Source of the DNA: Curvibacter sp. CHRR-16 | Lineage (GTDB): Bacteria; Pseudomonadota; Gammaproteobacteria; Burkholderiales; Burkholderiaceae_C | Length of the DNA: 64,000 bases | Reading direction: 5' to 3' | Assembly: GCF_018474005.1 (NCBI RefSeq) | Contig: NZ_JAHCSH010000005.1 | Coordinates: 186,001-250,000 of the forward strand | Shown: in pieces, positions 39,333-51,812 of the stretch | Numbering within the stretch: position 1 is the stretch's first letter | How the letters are laid out: the number at the start of each line of letters is the position of its first letter | Notes under the pieces: model-generated | Told to the model about the DNA's origin: nothing | The model's database searches: none | The model's input: the letters and a program-made list of their open reading frames with translations, nothing else | Position numbers and translations under genes: made by a program

Positions 39333-41747
39333 ATGCAATTTTCAGAATCTTGGTTGAGATCATTTTGTAATCCCTCGCTATCGACACAGGCGCTGGCCGA
39401 TGTATTGACGATGGCAGGCATGGAAGTAGAGGATTTGGAGCCTGTTGCTCCTCCATTTCACAAAATTGTGGTCGGGGAAATTAAAGAAGCAGAGCAGCAT
39501 CCGAATGCGGATCGCTTGCGTGTATGCAAAGTCGATACTGGCGCTGAATTGCTCACCATTGTTTGTGGTGCTTCGAACGCACGAGTCGGAATCCGTGTTC
39601 CGTGTGCTTTGGTGGGGGCGGAACTCCCGCCCGGTGAAGATGGTAAACCCTTCTCAATCAAAGTAGGAAAACTCCGGGGAGTTGAGAGTTACGGCATGCT
39701 GTGCTCTGCCCGTGAGTTGCGCTTGAAAGTCGAGGACACTGGAGGTTTGCTGGAGTTGCCTCTGGATGCGCCTTTGGGGCAAGACATTCGTGAATATCTA
39801 CAACTCAACGACACCCTATTTACGCTCAAATTAACACCTAATTTGGCTCATTGCCTAAGTGTTTATGGGGTCGCGCGTGAGCTTGCTGCACTGACTGGTG
39901 CCCCCCTTGTGGAGCCTAAAACTAGCGCCATTGCAGTTACTCTTGCAGAGCGACAAGTCGCTCAAATTCAAGCACCGGATTTGTGTGGCCGTTTTGCAGG
40001 TCGAATTGTGCGTGGTATTAATCCGAAGGCAATAACCCCTAGATGGATGGTGGATCGTTTAGCACGCAGTGGTCAACGCAGTGTCAATGCACTGGTCGAT
40101 ATTTCTAACTACGTGATGTTTGAGTTGGGGCGTCCTTCGCATATTTTCGACTTAGACAAAATCACTGGCGATCTGCAAGTACGCTGGGGGCGAGCTGGAG
40201 AGTCACTGAAATTGCTCAATGGCAGCACCATCACAGTTGATGAACAAGTTGGAGTGGTTGCCGATACCGCAGGACTTGAGTCTCTCGCTGGCATCATGGG
40301 GGGAGAGGCCTCCGCTGTTGGTGATGAAACCCGCAATATTTACATTGAGGCAGCATTTTGGTGGCCAGAAGCTATAGCAGGTCGCTCACGTCGATTTAAT
40401 TTTTCGACCGATGCAGGTCATCGCTTCGAACGAGGTGTCGATCCAGCATCCATACCAGAGCATATTGACCACATCACCCAGTTGATTTTGGATATTTGCG
40501 GCACATCAGAGACGCAAGTGGGTCCAATCGATGACCAAGTTGTTAATATGCCGGCCACCAGACAGGTCAACATGCGCGTTAGTCGTGCTGCCAAAATCAT
40601 TGGCATTGCTTTGACTTGCGAACAGTGCACCGATGTTTTTTCTCGCTTGGGTTTGCCATTCCAAGTTGGCGGTGACGTGATCACAGTCACGGTTCCGTCT
40701 TACCGCTTTGATATTCAGATTGAAGAGGATTTGGTGGAAGAAGTGGTGCGCATCATCGGGTATAACAACCTTCCCGACACCGCGCCACTAGCGCAGGTGA
40801 CAGCACGGATTCATTCTGAGGAAAAACGTCCAATTTTCCAAGCTAAGCGTTTGTTAGCATCGCTTGGATACCAAGAGACCATCAATTTCAGTTTCATTGA
40901 CTCGGCATCCAATCAACAGTTGGGGGGCGTGGATAAGTCTATTCGCTTGCTCAATCCGATTGCTAGCCAGCTGGATGTGATGCGCTCTAGCATCGTGCCT
41001 TCATTGATTCAAGTGCTTCAGTTCAATTTGGCTCGCAAGCAGCCACGCTTGCGCATTTTTGAAGTCGGGCGTGTTTTCTGGCACAACAGCACAATCACAG
41101 ACTCGCTGGCCACCGTGCGCGGATTTGAGCAACCTATGCGCGTTGCAGGGCTAGCCGCTGGCGCGCATACAGCGATGCAATGGGGTGTGAAGAGTCGTGA
41201 AGTGGATTTCTACGACATCAAAGCCGATGTAGAAGCGCTGTTGGCACCTCTTTTCCCCCGTTTCGTTGCCAAATCACACCCTGCTTTGCACCCCGGTCGC
41301 AGTGCAGAAATATACATTGATGACCAAGTGATAGGCTTTATGGGGCAGCTGCATCCCTTGTGGGTGCAAAAATATGAGCTCTCTTTGGCTCCAATCGTGT
41401 TTGAGTTGGACTGGCAAGCGGTCCTTAATCGCACACTTCCCAAGCCTCTGCCAGTCAGTAAGTACCAATCTGTTCAAAAGGATATCGCTGTACTGGTACC
41501 AGCTGGCGTTACTTATGGAGACTTGATGGGAGCGATTTGGCAAGCCCCTACCAATGGTCTCCTGCAAGATGCAACTTTGTTTGATATTTACAAACCACAA
41601 GGTGTAGATGTTGCTGAAGCCAGTTGGGCCATTCGTCTTGTATTGCAAAGTGAACAAGGCAATTTGACTGAGGCAGAAATTGAAGCCAGTATTCAAGCAA
41701 TCTTGGCACAATTGACGGCAGCAGTTGGTGCTCGTTTACGCGCTTAG
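39333..41747 (+). CDS. pheT: Phenylalanyl-tRNA synthetase beta subunit
   Basis: 804-residue subunit with an N-terminal OB-fold tRNA-binding domain (about 40-150, [13 protein letters not shown]). The B3/B4 editing core has [14 protein letters not shown] near 266. A B5 domain is followed by the catalytic-like core and the ferredoxin-fold anticodon-binding domain at the C-terminus (about 710-804). It is 14 bp before ihfA. Confidence 0.97.
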   Translation: MQFSESWLRSFCNPSLSTQALADVLTMAGMEVEDLEPVAPPFHKIVVGEIKEAEQHPNADRLRVCKVDTGAELLTIVCGASNARVGIRVPCALVGAELPPGEDGKPFSIKVGKLRGVESYGMLCSARELRLKVEDTGGLLELPLDAPLGQDIREYLQLNDTLFTLKLTPNLAHCLSVYGVARELAALTGAPLVEPKTSAIAVTLAERQVAQIQAPDLCGRFAGRIVRGINPKAITPRWMVDRLARSGQRSVNALVDISNYVMFELGRPSHIFDLDKITGDLQVRWGRAGESLKLLNGSTITVDEQVGVVADTAGLESLAGIMGGEASAVGDETRNIYIEAAFWWPEAIAGRSRRFNFSTDAGHRFERGVDPASIPEHIDHITQLILDICGTSETQVGPIDDQVVNMPATRQVNMRVSRAAKIIGIALTCEQCTDVFSRLGLPFQVGGDVITVTVPSYRFDIQIEEDLVEEVVRIIGYNNLPDTAPLAQVTARIHSEEKRPIFQAKRLLASLGYQETINFSFIDSASNQQLGGVDKSIRLLNPIASQLDVMRSSIVPSLIQVLQFNLARKQPRLRIFEVGRVFWHNSTITDSLATVRGFEQPMRVAGLAAGAHTAMQWGVKSREVDFYDIKADVEALLAPLFPRFVAKSHPALHPGRSAEIYIDDQVIGFMGQLHPLWVQKYELSLAPIVFELDWQAVLNRTLPKPLPVSKYQSVQKDIAVLVPAGVTYGDLMGAIWQAPTNGLLQDATLFDIYKPQGVDVAEASWAIRLVLQSEQGNLTEAEIEASIQAILAQLTAAVGARLRA

Positions 41748-41761
41748 TTTGTCTAAACACT

Positions 41762-42079
41762 ATGGATTTTTCCTTCGAAAGTCTTGAAACGCCTGCGCTT
41801 ACCAAAGCGCAATTGGCCGATTTGCTGTTTGAGCAAATCGGTTTGAACAAGCGCGAGGCAAAAGATTTGATAGATGCTTTCTTCGATCAAATCACCGAGT
41901 CTCTACTGCATGGTACGGACGTCAAACTCAGTGGGTTTGGAAATTTCCAGATTCGTAAAAAAGCAGCCCGTCCAGGGCGTAATCCGCGTACTGGTGAAGT
42001 CATTCCCATACAAGAGCGTCATGTAGTCACGTTCCATCCCAGCGTGAAGTTGAAAGACTCTCTTCAAGTGGTTGAATGA
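41762..42079 (+). CDS. ihfA: Integration host factor alpha subunit
   Basis: 105-residue DNA-bending protein. [25 protein letters not shown] near residue 60 includes the beta-arm with the intercalating proline. It follows pheT by 14 bp, as is usual, and pairs with an IhfB encoded elsewhere. Confidence 0.95.
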   Translation: MDFSFESLETPALTKAQLADLLFEQIGLNKREAKDLIDAFFDQITESLLHGTDVKLSGFGNFQIRKKAARPGRNPRTGEVIPIQERHVVTFHPSVKLKDSLQVVE

Positions 42080-42108
42080 ACAAGATCAGTTTCTTTACTT
42101 GACGGATC

Positions 42109-42501
42109 ATGTCGTCGTTGCCTGCTATACCCGCGAAACGCTACTTCACAATTGGTGAAGTAGGGGAGTTGTGCGATGTAAAACCGCATGTGCTGCGGTA
42201 TTGGGAGCAAGAGTTCACCCAATTGCGTCCCATCAAACGCAGGGGTAATCGCCGTTATTACCAACACCATGAGGTACTGATGATTCGGCGTATTCGCGAG
42301 TTGTTATACGACCAAGGATTTACCATCAGCGGTGCACGCAACCGGATACAAGAAGCATTGGATGAGTTGGCCCCGCCTACTGCGCCCCATGAGTCGAATG
42401 TGGCTTCCAAAACGCTGTTAGAGGAACCAAGGCCAGCAACAAAACAAGACTGGACGAATCTTCGCCAAGAATTAATCGCAATTCGGGATTTGCTCAAATA
42501 A
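42109..42501 (+). CDS. MerR-family transcriptional regulator
   Basis: 130-residue regulator with an N-terminal winged helix (YFTIGEVGELCDVKPHVLRYWEQEF near residue 12, GNRRYYQHHEV near 46) and a short helical C-terminus. No metal-binding cysteine set is seen, so this is not a metal sensor of the classic type. A MerR gene directly after ihfA is conserved in many betaproteobacteria, but its target is unknown to me. tRNA-Pro follows by 22 bp. Confidence 0.88.
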   Translation: MSSLPAIPAKRYFTIGEVGELCDVKPHVLRYWEQEFTQLRPIKRRGNRRYYQHHEVLMIRRIRELLYDQGFTISGARNRIQEALDELAPPTAPHESNVASKTLLEEPRPATKQDWTNLRQELIAIRDLLK

Positions 42502-42523
42502 ATCGGTGTAGAATTCAAGTCTT

Positions 42524-42600
42524 CGGTGTGTGGCGCAGCCTGGTAGCGCACTTGCATGGGGTGCAAGGGGTCGAAGGTTCGAATCCTTTCACACCGACCA
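42524..42600 (+). tRNA. tRNA-Pro (anticodon GGG), CCA encoded
   Basis: Full cloverleaf: acceptor CGGTGTG/CACACCG, D-arm GCGC...GCGC, anticodon stem CTTGC/GCAAG around ATGGGGT, T-arm GAAGG/CCTTT with TTCGAAT, then A-CCA. Anticodon GGG reads CCC and CCT. A possible -10 box TAGAAT lies 9 bp upstream. Confidence 0.97.
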
Positions 42601-42604
42601 ATTC

Positions 42605-42640
42605 AAAGCGCGTTAGCTAAAAGCTAACGCGCTTTTTCTT
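42605..42640 (+). terminator. Strong terminator after tRNA-Pro
   Basis: Perfect 14-bp stem AAAGCGCGTTAGCT/AGCTAACGCGCTTT with an AAA loop and a T-run, 4 bp past the tRNA. It may also end the convergent rsxB unit, since the minus-strand side also has a short T-run. Confidence 0.95.
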
Positions 42641-42649
42641 TGTATATGC

Positions 42650-43309
42650 TTAATTTTTCAGTCGCACTTTTGCGCGCTGAATCGCTGCTTCAATCATGGT
42701 CTTTTTGACATCCAGTACAGCGGTCTCCGCTATCTGAGAATGCTGTGCAATGTCAGCTAATTTGGCCTGTGCTTTTTCAACCATTTCTTCTTGATGGATG
42801 CGCGCCTCTCTGGTTTGTCGTTGCTGACGCAGTGTATAGCGCGCCAATGCATCGGCCGCTTGCTGACTTGACCAAGCCGCCCAGCCAGTTTGCAAACCAC
42901 TTACCGTATCGGTACGCATGCAATCTACAGGGCATACTGGCAAGCACAATTCGCATCCTGTGCAGACGTTTTCCAATACGGTATGCATGCGCTTGTTGGT
43001 TCCAATAATCGCATCCACTGGACACGCTTTCATGCACAGCGTGCAACCAATGCACCAATCCTCATCTATCCATACAACCGTACGAGCCTGTTCTTGACCA
43101 TAATTGGCATCCAAAGCGACAGAAGCTTGCTGGGTAATATGGGCTATACGCTCAATGCCTTCTTGTCCACCCGGTGCGCAACGATTAATTGCCTCGCCTT
43201 TGGCAATCGCTTGCGCATAAGCAAAGCAATCATCGAACCCGCAGCGCTGGCATTGGGTTTGGGGGAGGGCTGCATGTATTTGTACAACCCGTTCTTCAAA
43301 ATCGCTCAT
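42650..43309 (-). CDS. rsxB: RnfB/RsxB-like ferredoxin (electron transport)
   Basis: 219-residue Fe-S protein. An N-terminal Fes domain (CQRCGFDDC near residue 20 with a later cysteine near 44) is followed by two 4Fe-4S motifs, CIGCTLCMKACP near 84 and CTGCELCLPVCP near 114, then a helical tail of about 80 residues. It lacks the membrane anchor of classic RnfB and no rnfACDGE genes are nearby. The start at 43309 overlaps the phaZ stop by 4 bp (ATGA), so it is translated together with phaZ. Longer frames up to 43492 run back into phaZ. Its redox partner is unknown. Confidence 0.85.
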   Translation of the reverse strand: MSDFEERVVQIHAALPQTQCQRCGFDDCFAYAQAIAKGEAINRCAPGGQEGIERIAHITQQASVALDANYGQEQARTVVWIDEDWCIGCTLCMKACPVDAIIGTNKRMHTVLENVCTGCELCLPVCPVDCMRTDTVSGLQTGWAAWSSQQAADALARYTLRQQRQTREARIHQEEMVEKAQAKLADIAQHSQIAETAVLDVKKTMIEAAIQRAKVRLKN

Positions 43310-44619
43310 CCAATACTGACTTTTGATTTTTTTGCTGCTGTCACTGGCTTGATTGTGGTTTGGTGTGCCAAGATGAAATCTTTCACTTGAGGGTATACCA
43401 TTTCGCGCCAGCGGCGGCCGGAGAAAATACCGTAATGTCCAGCACCCTTGGCTTCGTAATGGCGTTTGTGAGTGATTGGGACTTGACTGCACAGATCATG
43501 AACTGCTTGGGTTTGACCGGATCCAGAGATATCGTCAAGCTCTCCTTCCACGGACAGTAATGCTGTGGTTCGAATATCAGCAGGCTTTACTCGCTCGAGT
43601 TTGCCATCAGGAGAGCGGACATCCCATGTGCCATTGACCAGTGCAAAGTCTTGGAATACGACCCGAATTGTTTCGAGGTAGTACTCAGCATCCATATCGA
43701 GTACGGCATTGTATTCATCGTAAAAGCGACGATGCGCTTCCGCGCTGGCATCATCCCCTTTGAGTAGATCCTCAAAATAATCGTAGTGACTCTTAGCATG
43801 ATGGTCTGGGTTCATTGCCACAAAACCACTGTGCTGTAAAAAACCAGGATAAACGCGTCTGCCGGCACCTGGAAAGCTTTCTGGAACACGGTAAATAACA
43901 TTGTTTTCAAACCAATTGTGGCTCTTGGTCATGGCCAAGTTGTTCACTGCAGTCGGTGATTTGCGCGCATCGATAGGCCCCCCCATCATGGTCATGCTCA
44001 GGGGGGCTTTTTCACCGCGCGAAGCCATCAAAGAAACCGCCGCAAGCACAGGAACTGTGGGTTGACATACGCTCATCACATGGCAGTTGCTATAGTTGGA
44101 TTGAACATGCCGTATGAACTCCTGCACGTAATTCACGTAGTCATCAAGGTGGAATAATCCTTCTGACAAAGGCACTGTGCGCGCGTTTTTCCAGTCTGTG
44201 ATATAGACCTTATGGTCTTTGAGCATCGTGCGGACAGTGTCACGTAGCAATGTGGCATAGTGGCCTGACAAGGGTGCCACAATCAGTACCGCAGGCTGGC
44301 CTTTCATTTTGGACAAAGTTGCTGGATCATCGCTAAAACGCTTGAAGCGGCGCAATTGGCAAAAGGGTTTGTCAATTTCTATGCGCTCATGTATGGCGAC
44401 ATCGACCCCATCAACATCGATAGTGCGAATACCAAACTCTGGCTTTTCGTAGTCTTTAGCCAAGCGATGCATCAAGGCGTAGGCTGCTGACCAGCGCTGC
44501 GCGTAAGGGATTTGTCCTAATGCCGTCAGTGGGTTGTTCAATGACTTGGAGGCGATTTGGGCGAAATCAGCAAAAGGCTCCATCATGGAACGTTGCATTT
44601 CGTAGAGCTGATAAAGCAT
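43306..44619 (-). CDS. phaZ: Intracellular PHB depolymerase (PhaZ1 type)
   Basis: 437-residue enzyme that degrades stored polyhydroxybutyrate granules. The catalytic cysteine sits in VMSVCQPTVP near residue 185, replacing the usual lipase serine as in Ralstonia PhaZ1. The aspartate in VEGELDDISG near 357 and the histidine in GAGHYGIFSG near 393 complete the triad. A GGAG site precedes the ATG. It is coupled to rsxB. Products enter acetyl-CoA and the glyoxylate shunt (aceA at 4331). Confidence 0.92.
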   Translation of the reverse strand: MLYQLYEMQRSMMEPFADFAQIASKSLNNPLTALGQIPYAQRWSAAYALMHRLAKDYEKPEFGIRTIDVDGVDVAIHERIEIDKPFCQLRRFKRFSDDPATLSKMKGQPAVLIVAPLSGHYATLLRDTVRTMLKDHKVYITDWKNARTVPLSEGLFHLDDYVNYVQEFIRHVQSNYSNCHVMSVCQPTVPVLAAVSLMASRGEKAPLSMTMMGGPIDARKSPTAVNNLAMTKSHNWFENNVIYRVPESFPGAGRRVYPGFLQHSGFVAMNPDHHAKSHYDYFEDLLKGDDASAEAHRRFYDEYNAVLDMDAEYYLETIRVVFQDFALVNGTWDVRSPDGKLERVKPADIRTTALLSVEGELDDISGSGQTQAVHDLCSQVPITHKRHYEAKGAGHYGIFSGRRWREMVYPQVKDFILAHQTTIKPVTAAKKSKVSIG

Positions 44620-44753
44620 GGAAGAACTCCTGTCATGTGTGTGAGGTCAATATAACAGCATCAAGCAAGAAACATGCGACATCATTATTAACATAATATA
44701 CATCGTATGAAGTAGCTTCTTGGCAAGAAATCAATTGCTTTGAACTTCAAGAT

Positions 44754-45653
44754 CTAGCGTAGCCTTTGGGCCAAAGTTTCGTTGCAGATCAATGCACCAA
44801 GTACGACGCAGCCGCCCACCAATACGGCGTGGTCAGGCACCTCGCTGGCGCCGAGCCAAGCCAACAAGATTCCGAAAATGATTTCCATCAGTTGTAGCAG
44901 CGACATTTCTGGTGCAGCCAACACTTGAGCGCAACGCACACTCAACACGCATGGGATTGCCAGTTGGAACAAACCTAAGAAGGACAGCCAAAGCCAATCA
45001 AATCCCGTGGCTTGGAAAGGCAGCGCAAACGTGATCGTAAGCAACGAGGAAATAACAGCTCCAACCCAAACGGCTGTCATCAAATCAACATCATCGCCAT
45101 GGCTATGGCTATGCGCATGCTGCGTCACCGTCCAATTGATGGCACCAGCCAAAGGCACACACAAAGCGATAACGGTTCCAGCGAGACTGATGCGCTGAAT
45201 CTGGCTGGCATACATATAGGCAATACCTGCTCCAGCGGCGGCAATAGCCACCACAGTGCGAACAGGCAATCGATGTCCAATGAAAATGCGTGCTAATACT
45301 GCGGTCAACAAAGGCCCAATCGACATGGTGACCAGCACATTGCCCACACTGGCCATGGTCAATGCCAGCATAAACGCCGTGAACATGACGCTCCAGCACA
45401 CACCGGAGAGCCAGAAATGCCAACCAGCATGGCGCACGTTGGCAAACACTTGGCGCCCTTTGAGCCATGGCAAAGCCACAGTCAAGGCCAAGACCGTAAA
45501 GGCAGAACGCCAAAAAGTGACTTCAAAACCATGGGCGGAATGCAGTTGTCGACTCACTACACCCGCTGTTGCCCACAAAAGCGTCACCAGCACCATGGTG
45601 GCAATGGCGCGCGAACGGCTCCATGCCACAGAGGTACTGGTGGACGTGGACAT
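44754..45653 (-). CDS. EamA/DMT-superfamily transporter
   Basis: 299-residue inner-membrane protein with about ten predicted helices in two EamA repeats (about 15-145 and 158-290). A His/Ser-rich loop (HAHSHSHGDD near 178) separates the halves and could bind metal. It probably exports a small metabolite; the substrate is not predictable. It starts 6 bp after typA in the same direction, so it is read from the rimP-nusA-infB transcript or its own weak promoter. Confidence 0.88.
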   Translation of the reverse strand: MSTSTSTSVAWSRSRAIATMVLVTLLWATAGVVSRQLHSAHGFEVTFWRSAFTVLALTVALPWLKGRQVFANVRHAGWHFWLSGVCWSVMFTAFMLALTMASVGNVLVTMSIGPLLTAVLARIFIGHRLPVRTVVAIAAAGAGIAYMYASQIQRISLAGTVIALCVPLAGAINWTVTQHAHSHSHGDDVDLMTAVWVGAVISSLLTITFALPFQATGFDWLWLSFLGLFQLAIPCVLSVRCAQVLAAPEMSLLQLMEIIFGILLAWLGASEVPDHAVLVGGCVVLGALICNETLAQRLR

Positions 45654-45659
45654 AGTGGC

Positions 45660-47488
<1,829 letters not shown>

Positions 47489-47492
<4 letters not shown>

Positions 47493-48487
47493 GGTGTGGG
47501 TTCCTGTTCTTTCAAAAATACGGGACTGGCTTGCGCCAGGGTTTGTTCAATTTCCAATGGGGTCAACAAGCGCTGCGGAATCAACTCCCCAGCCTTGATG
47601 TGGGCGCTACCCAATAAAGCGCGGGGGTGCTCGGCACTAGCTTTGGCAAACACCGCTACCTGCTCGGCATCTGGCCACTGCCCTCGCCTGCGCATGCCAC
47701 TCAAAAAACGGCCTGCGTTGCTGGCATCCAATGTGACTTCGGTGTAACCAGGTAGTAGCACATCGACTGGCAACAACTGTTGCAATCGCTGCTCCTCGCT
47801 CATGCTTTCCAGTTGCTCTAGCGTGATACAACGCTCTAAGCCAAAAGCACCGGTGCGTGTGCGGCGCAGCATTTTCAAATGACCGCCGCAACCCAAGGCT
47901 TCGCCGATGTCTTCCCCGAGCGTGCGGATGTATGTTCCTTTGCTGCAATCCACTATCAATTTGATAGCAGGCTCAGCAATATCCATAGGCTCTGCAGCCC
48001 ATTTTAACTGGTGAATACGAACGTTGCGTGACGCTCTTTCGACTTCCTCTCCAGCACGGGCGTACTCATACAGCGCCTTACCGTCTTTTTTCAGTGCGCT
48101 GTACATCGGTGGCACTTGCGCAATATCGCCGCGAAAACGCGCCAGTACATGCTCTATCAAGTCTGCATCGACATGCACAGGGCGCTCCAGCAGAACCGCA
48201 CCTTCCGCGTCAGCAGTCGTCGTTTTTTGCCCTAGACGAACAATCGTTTCGTAGGCTTTGTCGGCATCCAAATGGGCTTGGCTGAACTTGGTAGCTGCAC
48301 CGAAACACAATGGCAACACGCCTGTCGCCAAGGGGTCTAGCGTGCCGGTATGCCCTGCTTTTTCGGCGCGCAGCAACCACTTGACCTTTTGCAAGGCTTG
48401 GTTACTCGATAGACCAATGGGTTTGTCCAGCAAAAGCACCCCGTGTACGGGGCGCCTGGCTACCCGTACGCGTGGTGCCTGCGCCAT
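47489..48487 (-). CDS. truB: tRNA pseudouridine-55 synthase TruB
   Basis: 332-residue enzyme making pseudouridine in the T-loop of all tRNAs. The catalytic aspartate is in GHTGTLDPLATG near residue 51, and DCSKGTYIRTLGEDIGEALGCGGHL follows near 190. A segment before it (WAAEPMDIAEPAIKLIV) is encoded by a repeat-like sequence at 47952-47999 and appears about four residues longer than in E. coli TruB. The start at 48487 lies 1 bp after the rbfA stop. The C-terminal PUA-like domain is present. Confidence 0.96.
47952..47999 (+). repeat. Copy of the repeat inside truB
   Basis: Reads on the plus strand as ACTAT, seven bases, ATAGC, then CAGCA, GGCTCT and GCC, followed by CATTTT. By hand count it matches the yejF copy at 34 of 48 positions without gaps. 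It is antisense to truB and keeps the frame open. Confidence 0.65.
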
Positions 48488-48488
48488 G

Positions 48489-48863
48489 TCAGCCCTCTGC
48501 GTCTTTGGTGCGAGATGCCACCGCCTTGGCAATCAAGGCGTTCATACCGGCAGCGCGTTCAGGGGTATGGTCAAACACAAAGTGCAGCGTAGGCACGGTG
48601 TGGATTTGCAATCGCTTGAACAAGCCACTGCGCAAAAAGCCTGCTGCTTGGTTCAGGCCTTCGGCGCATTCCTGCGGATTGCCCACCAACACGCTGAAAA
48701 ATACCTTGGCATGGGCGTAATCAGGGGTCACCTCCACGGACTGGATAGTGACCATACCCACGCGGGGATCTTTCAACTCGCGGCTGATGAGCTCGCTCAG
48801 ATCACGCTGGATCTGATCGGCCACTCGAAAGCCGCGATTGGGTACAGAAGACTTCTTGCGCAT
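48489..48863 (-). CDS. rbfA: Ribosome-binding factor A
   Basis: 124-residue KH-fold protein that matures the 5' end of 16S rRNA. The N-terminus [24 protein letters not shown] and the central [14 protein letters not shown] are typical. It lies 15 bp after infB and 1 bp before truB, the standard order. Confidence 0.96.
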   Translation of the reverse strand: MRKKSSVPNRGFRVADQIQRDLSELISRELKDPRVGMVTIQSVEVTPDYAHAKVFFSVLVGNPQECAEGLNQAAGFLRSGLFKRLQIHTVPTLHFVFDHTPERAAGMNALIAKAVASRTKDAEG

Positions 48864-48878
48864 GTACGGAGGTTTGCT

Positions 48879-51788
48879 TTACAAAGTACGAGCGATTTCC
48901 TTGATCTCGAAGAATTCCAACTGATCTCCTTCGGAGATGTCGTTGTAGTTCTTGAGCTTGATACCGCACTCGAAGCCTTCCTTGACTTCGCGGACATCGT
49001 CCTTCATGCGCTTCAAGGATTCCAATTCGCCAGTGTAGATCACCACGTTGTCGCGCAACAGACGGAAGTGCGCGCTGCGGGTGACAAAGCCCGAAGTGAC
49101 CATACAACCTGCCACTGTACCGATCTTGGACGCCACGAATACGGTACGGATTTCGGCCATGCCGATGACCTCTTCGCGTTTCTCCGGTGCCAACATGCCG
49201 GACATGGCAGCCTTCAACTCATCCACGGCATCGTAAATGATGTTGTAGTAGTGGATATCCACATCGTTGGTTTCTGCCAGTTTGCGAGCGCCCGCGTCCG
49301 CACGGGTGTTAAAGCCAATCACGATGGCCTTGGAAGCCAGGGCCAAGTTGACGTCTGATTCACTGATGCCGCCCACACCGGCATACACCAATTGCACCTT
49401 GACTTCTTCGGTCGAGAGCTTGAGCAGCGATGCGGCCAACGCTTCTTGCGAACCTTGTACGTCGGCCTTGATGATGATAGGCAAGGTCTTGACGTCGCCA
49501 GCACCCATTTCGGAGAACATGTTCTCCAACTTGGCCGCTTGCTGCTTAGCCAGCTTGGTGTTGCGGAATTTGCCAGCGCGGTAAGTGGCGATTTCACGTG
49601 CACGGCGTTCGTCGGCCATCACCATGAAGTCATCACCGGCTTGGGGCACTTCGGTCAAGCCTTGGATTTCAACTGGAATCGATGGGCCAGCAGCGTCAAT
49701 CTTTTGACCGTTTTCATCCAGCATGGCGCGCACACGGCCATAGGTTTGGCCAGCCAGTACTACGTCGCCCACATTGAGGGTACCCGATTGCACCAGCATA
49801 GTGGCGACAGGGCCACGACCCTTGTCCAGCTTGGCTTCAATCACCAAACCCTTAGCTGCGGCTTCGACGGGAGCCTTGAGCTCCAAGACCTCGGCTTGCA
49901 ACAGCACTTGTTCGAGCAACTCATCAATGCCCATGCCTGTCTTGGACGATACAGCCACAAACGGAGAATCACCACCGTATTCTTCGGGCACCACCTCTTC
50001 GTTGACCAACTCTTGCTTGACGCGATCGGGGTTGGCATCGGGCTTGTCGGCCTTGGTAATGGCTACCACGATAGGCACCTTGGCCGCTTTGGCGTGCTTG
50101 ACCGCTTCTTTGGTCTGAGGCATGACACCGTCATCGGCCGCGCAGACCAAGATAACCACGTCAGTCGCTTGTGCTCCGCGGGCACGCATGGCTGTGAAGG
50201 CCTCGTGACCGGGGGTATCCAAGAAGGTCACCATACCGCGAGGAGTTTCCACGTGATAGGCACCAATGTGCTGGGTAATGCCACCAGCTTCGCCTGCAGC
50301 TACTTTGGCACGACGAATGTAATCGAGCAAAGACGTTTTACCGTGGTCAACGTGACCCATGACTGTGACCACCGGAGCGCGCGGCATGGCTTCGGCTTGG
50401 TGGGCTTGGGATTCTTCATCGGTAAAGGCTTCTGGATCATCCAGTGCAGCCACCACCGCTTTGTGACCCAGTTCCTCCACCACGATCATGGCGGTGTCTT
50501 GATCCAGCGGTTGGTTGATGGTCACCATCTGCCCCAGCTTCATCAATTGCTTGATGACTTCAGAGGCTTTGATCGACATCTTGTGCGCCAGTTCGGCCAC
50601 AGTGATGGTTTCTGGAACGTGCACTTCAATGACACGGGCTTCTACAGGCGCTGCTACAGCCACCTCACGGCGGTCATTGCGGTCATTGCGCCTATTCTTG
50701 GGGCCACTGCGCCAAGAACCGGCACGCGCACCGTCACTGGCGTCACCACCACGGGTTTTGATTTCTTTCTTTTTCTGCTCGTCGGTAGACCAACTGCTAG
50801 AGAGCTTGGCCGAACGCACTTCTTTGCTGGCACCCGGACGGTCAGCAGCCGCTGCACCAGTGGCTGCGCCTTCAGCGGGCTTGGCAGGTTTGGCCGGCGT
50901 AGCAGGCTTGTGCAAAGTCCCCTTGTTCGCTGCTTTTTCAGCGGGCTTGGGTTCTTCGGGCTTTTTGGCGACCAACACCTTCTTGGGGGCCGCCATCATG
51001 GAACGGATTGCCGCAGCTTCCGCTTCCGCTTTACGCCGACGTTCGCTCAACTCTTGGGCACGGGCAGCATCTTCGGCCGCTTTGGCCGCGTTTTCACGCG
51101 CTTGGGCTTCTTTGGCTGCGTCTTTGGCCGCTTGCGCAGCCGCTGCAACGTTGTTCGTTTCTGCGGGTTTGGTCACCGGCTCAGGTGCCGATGCCACCAC
51201 TTGCTGTTGGGTGGCTTGGGCTTGCAAGCGGGCTTGCTCTTGTGCTTTGCGTTGTGCTTCTTCTGCTGCTTTTCGCTCGGCTTCCAAACGCTCACGCTCT
51301 TGCGCCTCTTCGCGCTCTTTGCGACGTTGTGCCAGTTCTTCTTCTTGGCGACGAATCAGCTCAGCCTGACGGCGAGCCTCTTCCTCACGCTTGGCCAGTT
51401 CGGCTTGCTGTGCTGCAGCGGCATCCGCCGCAGCTTGTGCGTCCTCCGCGTTGCTGTTGCTTTCATCAGCAACAGCACTTTCTGGCTCATCACGGCGCAC
51501 AAACGTGCGTTTCTTGCGCACCTCCACTTGGATGGTACGGGCTTTGCCGGTAGCGTCAGCTTGTTTGATCTCTGTGGTTTGTTTTTTCACCAAGGTGATC
51601 TTTTTGCGTTCGCCCGAGGCTGTGCCATGGCTGCTTTGCAGGTAGCTCAACAATTTTTGTTTATCACCGTCGGTCAAAGTGTCGGCGGCGGATTGTTTGT
51701 TCAATCCGGCTGCCTGCAGTTGCTCGAGCAAAGTGTCGGTCGATTTTTTCAGTTCGTTGGCGAATTCAGCAACGGTCGTACTGGACAT
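48879..51788 (-). CDS. infB: Translation initiation factor IF-2
   Basis: 969-residue GTPase that brings initiator tRNA to the ribosome. The first about 20-70 residues hold an IF2-N domain. A long Ala/Glu/Lys/Gln-rich, coiled-coil-like segment (about 120-380) includes Pro-rich linkers, and a second IF2-N domain is near 395. G1 [10 protein letters not shown] is near 475, DTPGHEAF near 521 and NKADKPDAN-like G4 (TKADKPDA) near 577. C-terminal domains C1 and C2 are complete. It is 24 bp after nusA. Confidence 0.97.
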   Translation of the reverse strand: MSSTTVAEFANELKKSTDTLLEQLQAAGLNKQSAADTLTDGDKQKLLSYLQSSHGTASGERKKITLVKKQTTEIKQADATGKARTIQVEVRKKRTFVRRDEPESAVADESNSNAEDAQAAADAAAAQQAELAKREEEARRQAELIRRQEEELAQRRKEREEAQERERLEAERKAAEEAQRKAQEQARLQAQATQQQVVASAPEPVTKPAETNNVAAAAQAAKDAAKEAQARENAAKAAEDAARAQELSERRRKAEAEAAAIRSMMAAPKKVLVAKKPEEPKPAEKAANKGTLHKPATPAKPAKPAEGAATGAAAADRPGASKEVRSAKLSSSWSTDEQKKKEIKTRGGDASDGARAGSWRSGPKNRRNDRNDRREVAVAAPVEARVIEVHVPETITVAELAHKMSIKASEVIKQLMKLGQMVTINQPLDQDTAMIVVEELGHKAVVAALDDPEAFTDEESQAHQAEAMPRAPVVTVMGHVDHGKTSLLDYIRRAKVAAGEAGGITQHIGAYHVETPRGMVTFLDTPGHEAFTAMRARGAQATDVVILVCAADDGVMPQTKEAVKHAKAAKVPIVVAITKADKPDANPDRVKQELVNEEVVPEEYGGDSPFVAVSSKTGMGIDELLEQVLLQAEVLELKAPVEAAAKGLVIEAKLDKGRGPVATMLVQSGTLNVGDVVLAGQTYGRVRAMLDENGQKIDAAGPSIPVEIQGLTEVPQAGDDFMVMADERRAREIATYRAGKFRNTKLAKQQAAKLENMFSEMGAGDVKTLPIIIKADVQGSQEALAASLLKLSTEEVKVQLVYAGVGGISESDVNLALASKAIVIGFNTRADAGARKLAETNDVDIHYYNIIYDAVDELKAAMSGMLAPEKREEVIGMAEIRTVFVASKIGTVAGCMVTSGFVTRSAHFRLLRDNVVIYTGELESLKRMKDDVREVKEGFECGIKLKNYNDISEGDQLEFFEIKEIARTL

Positions 51789-51812
51789 AGTGTGCTATTC
51801 CTTTCATGGCCG

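Noticed and set aside
42524-42600. tRNA-Pro as an attachment site
   Set aside because: The next genes are rsxB and phaZ with normal composition, and no partial tRNA copy was seen nearby.
48258-49358. A 366-codon plus-strand frame across truB, rbfA and infB
   Set aside because: It crosses three well-supported genes in antisense and has no domain support.
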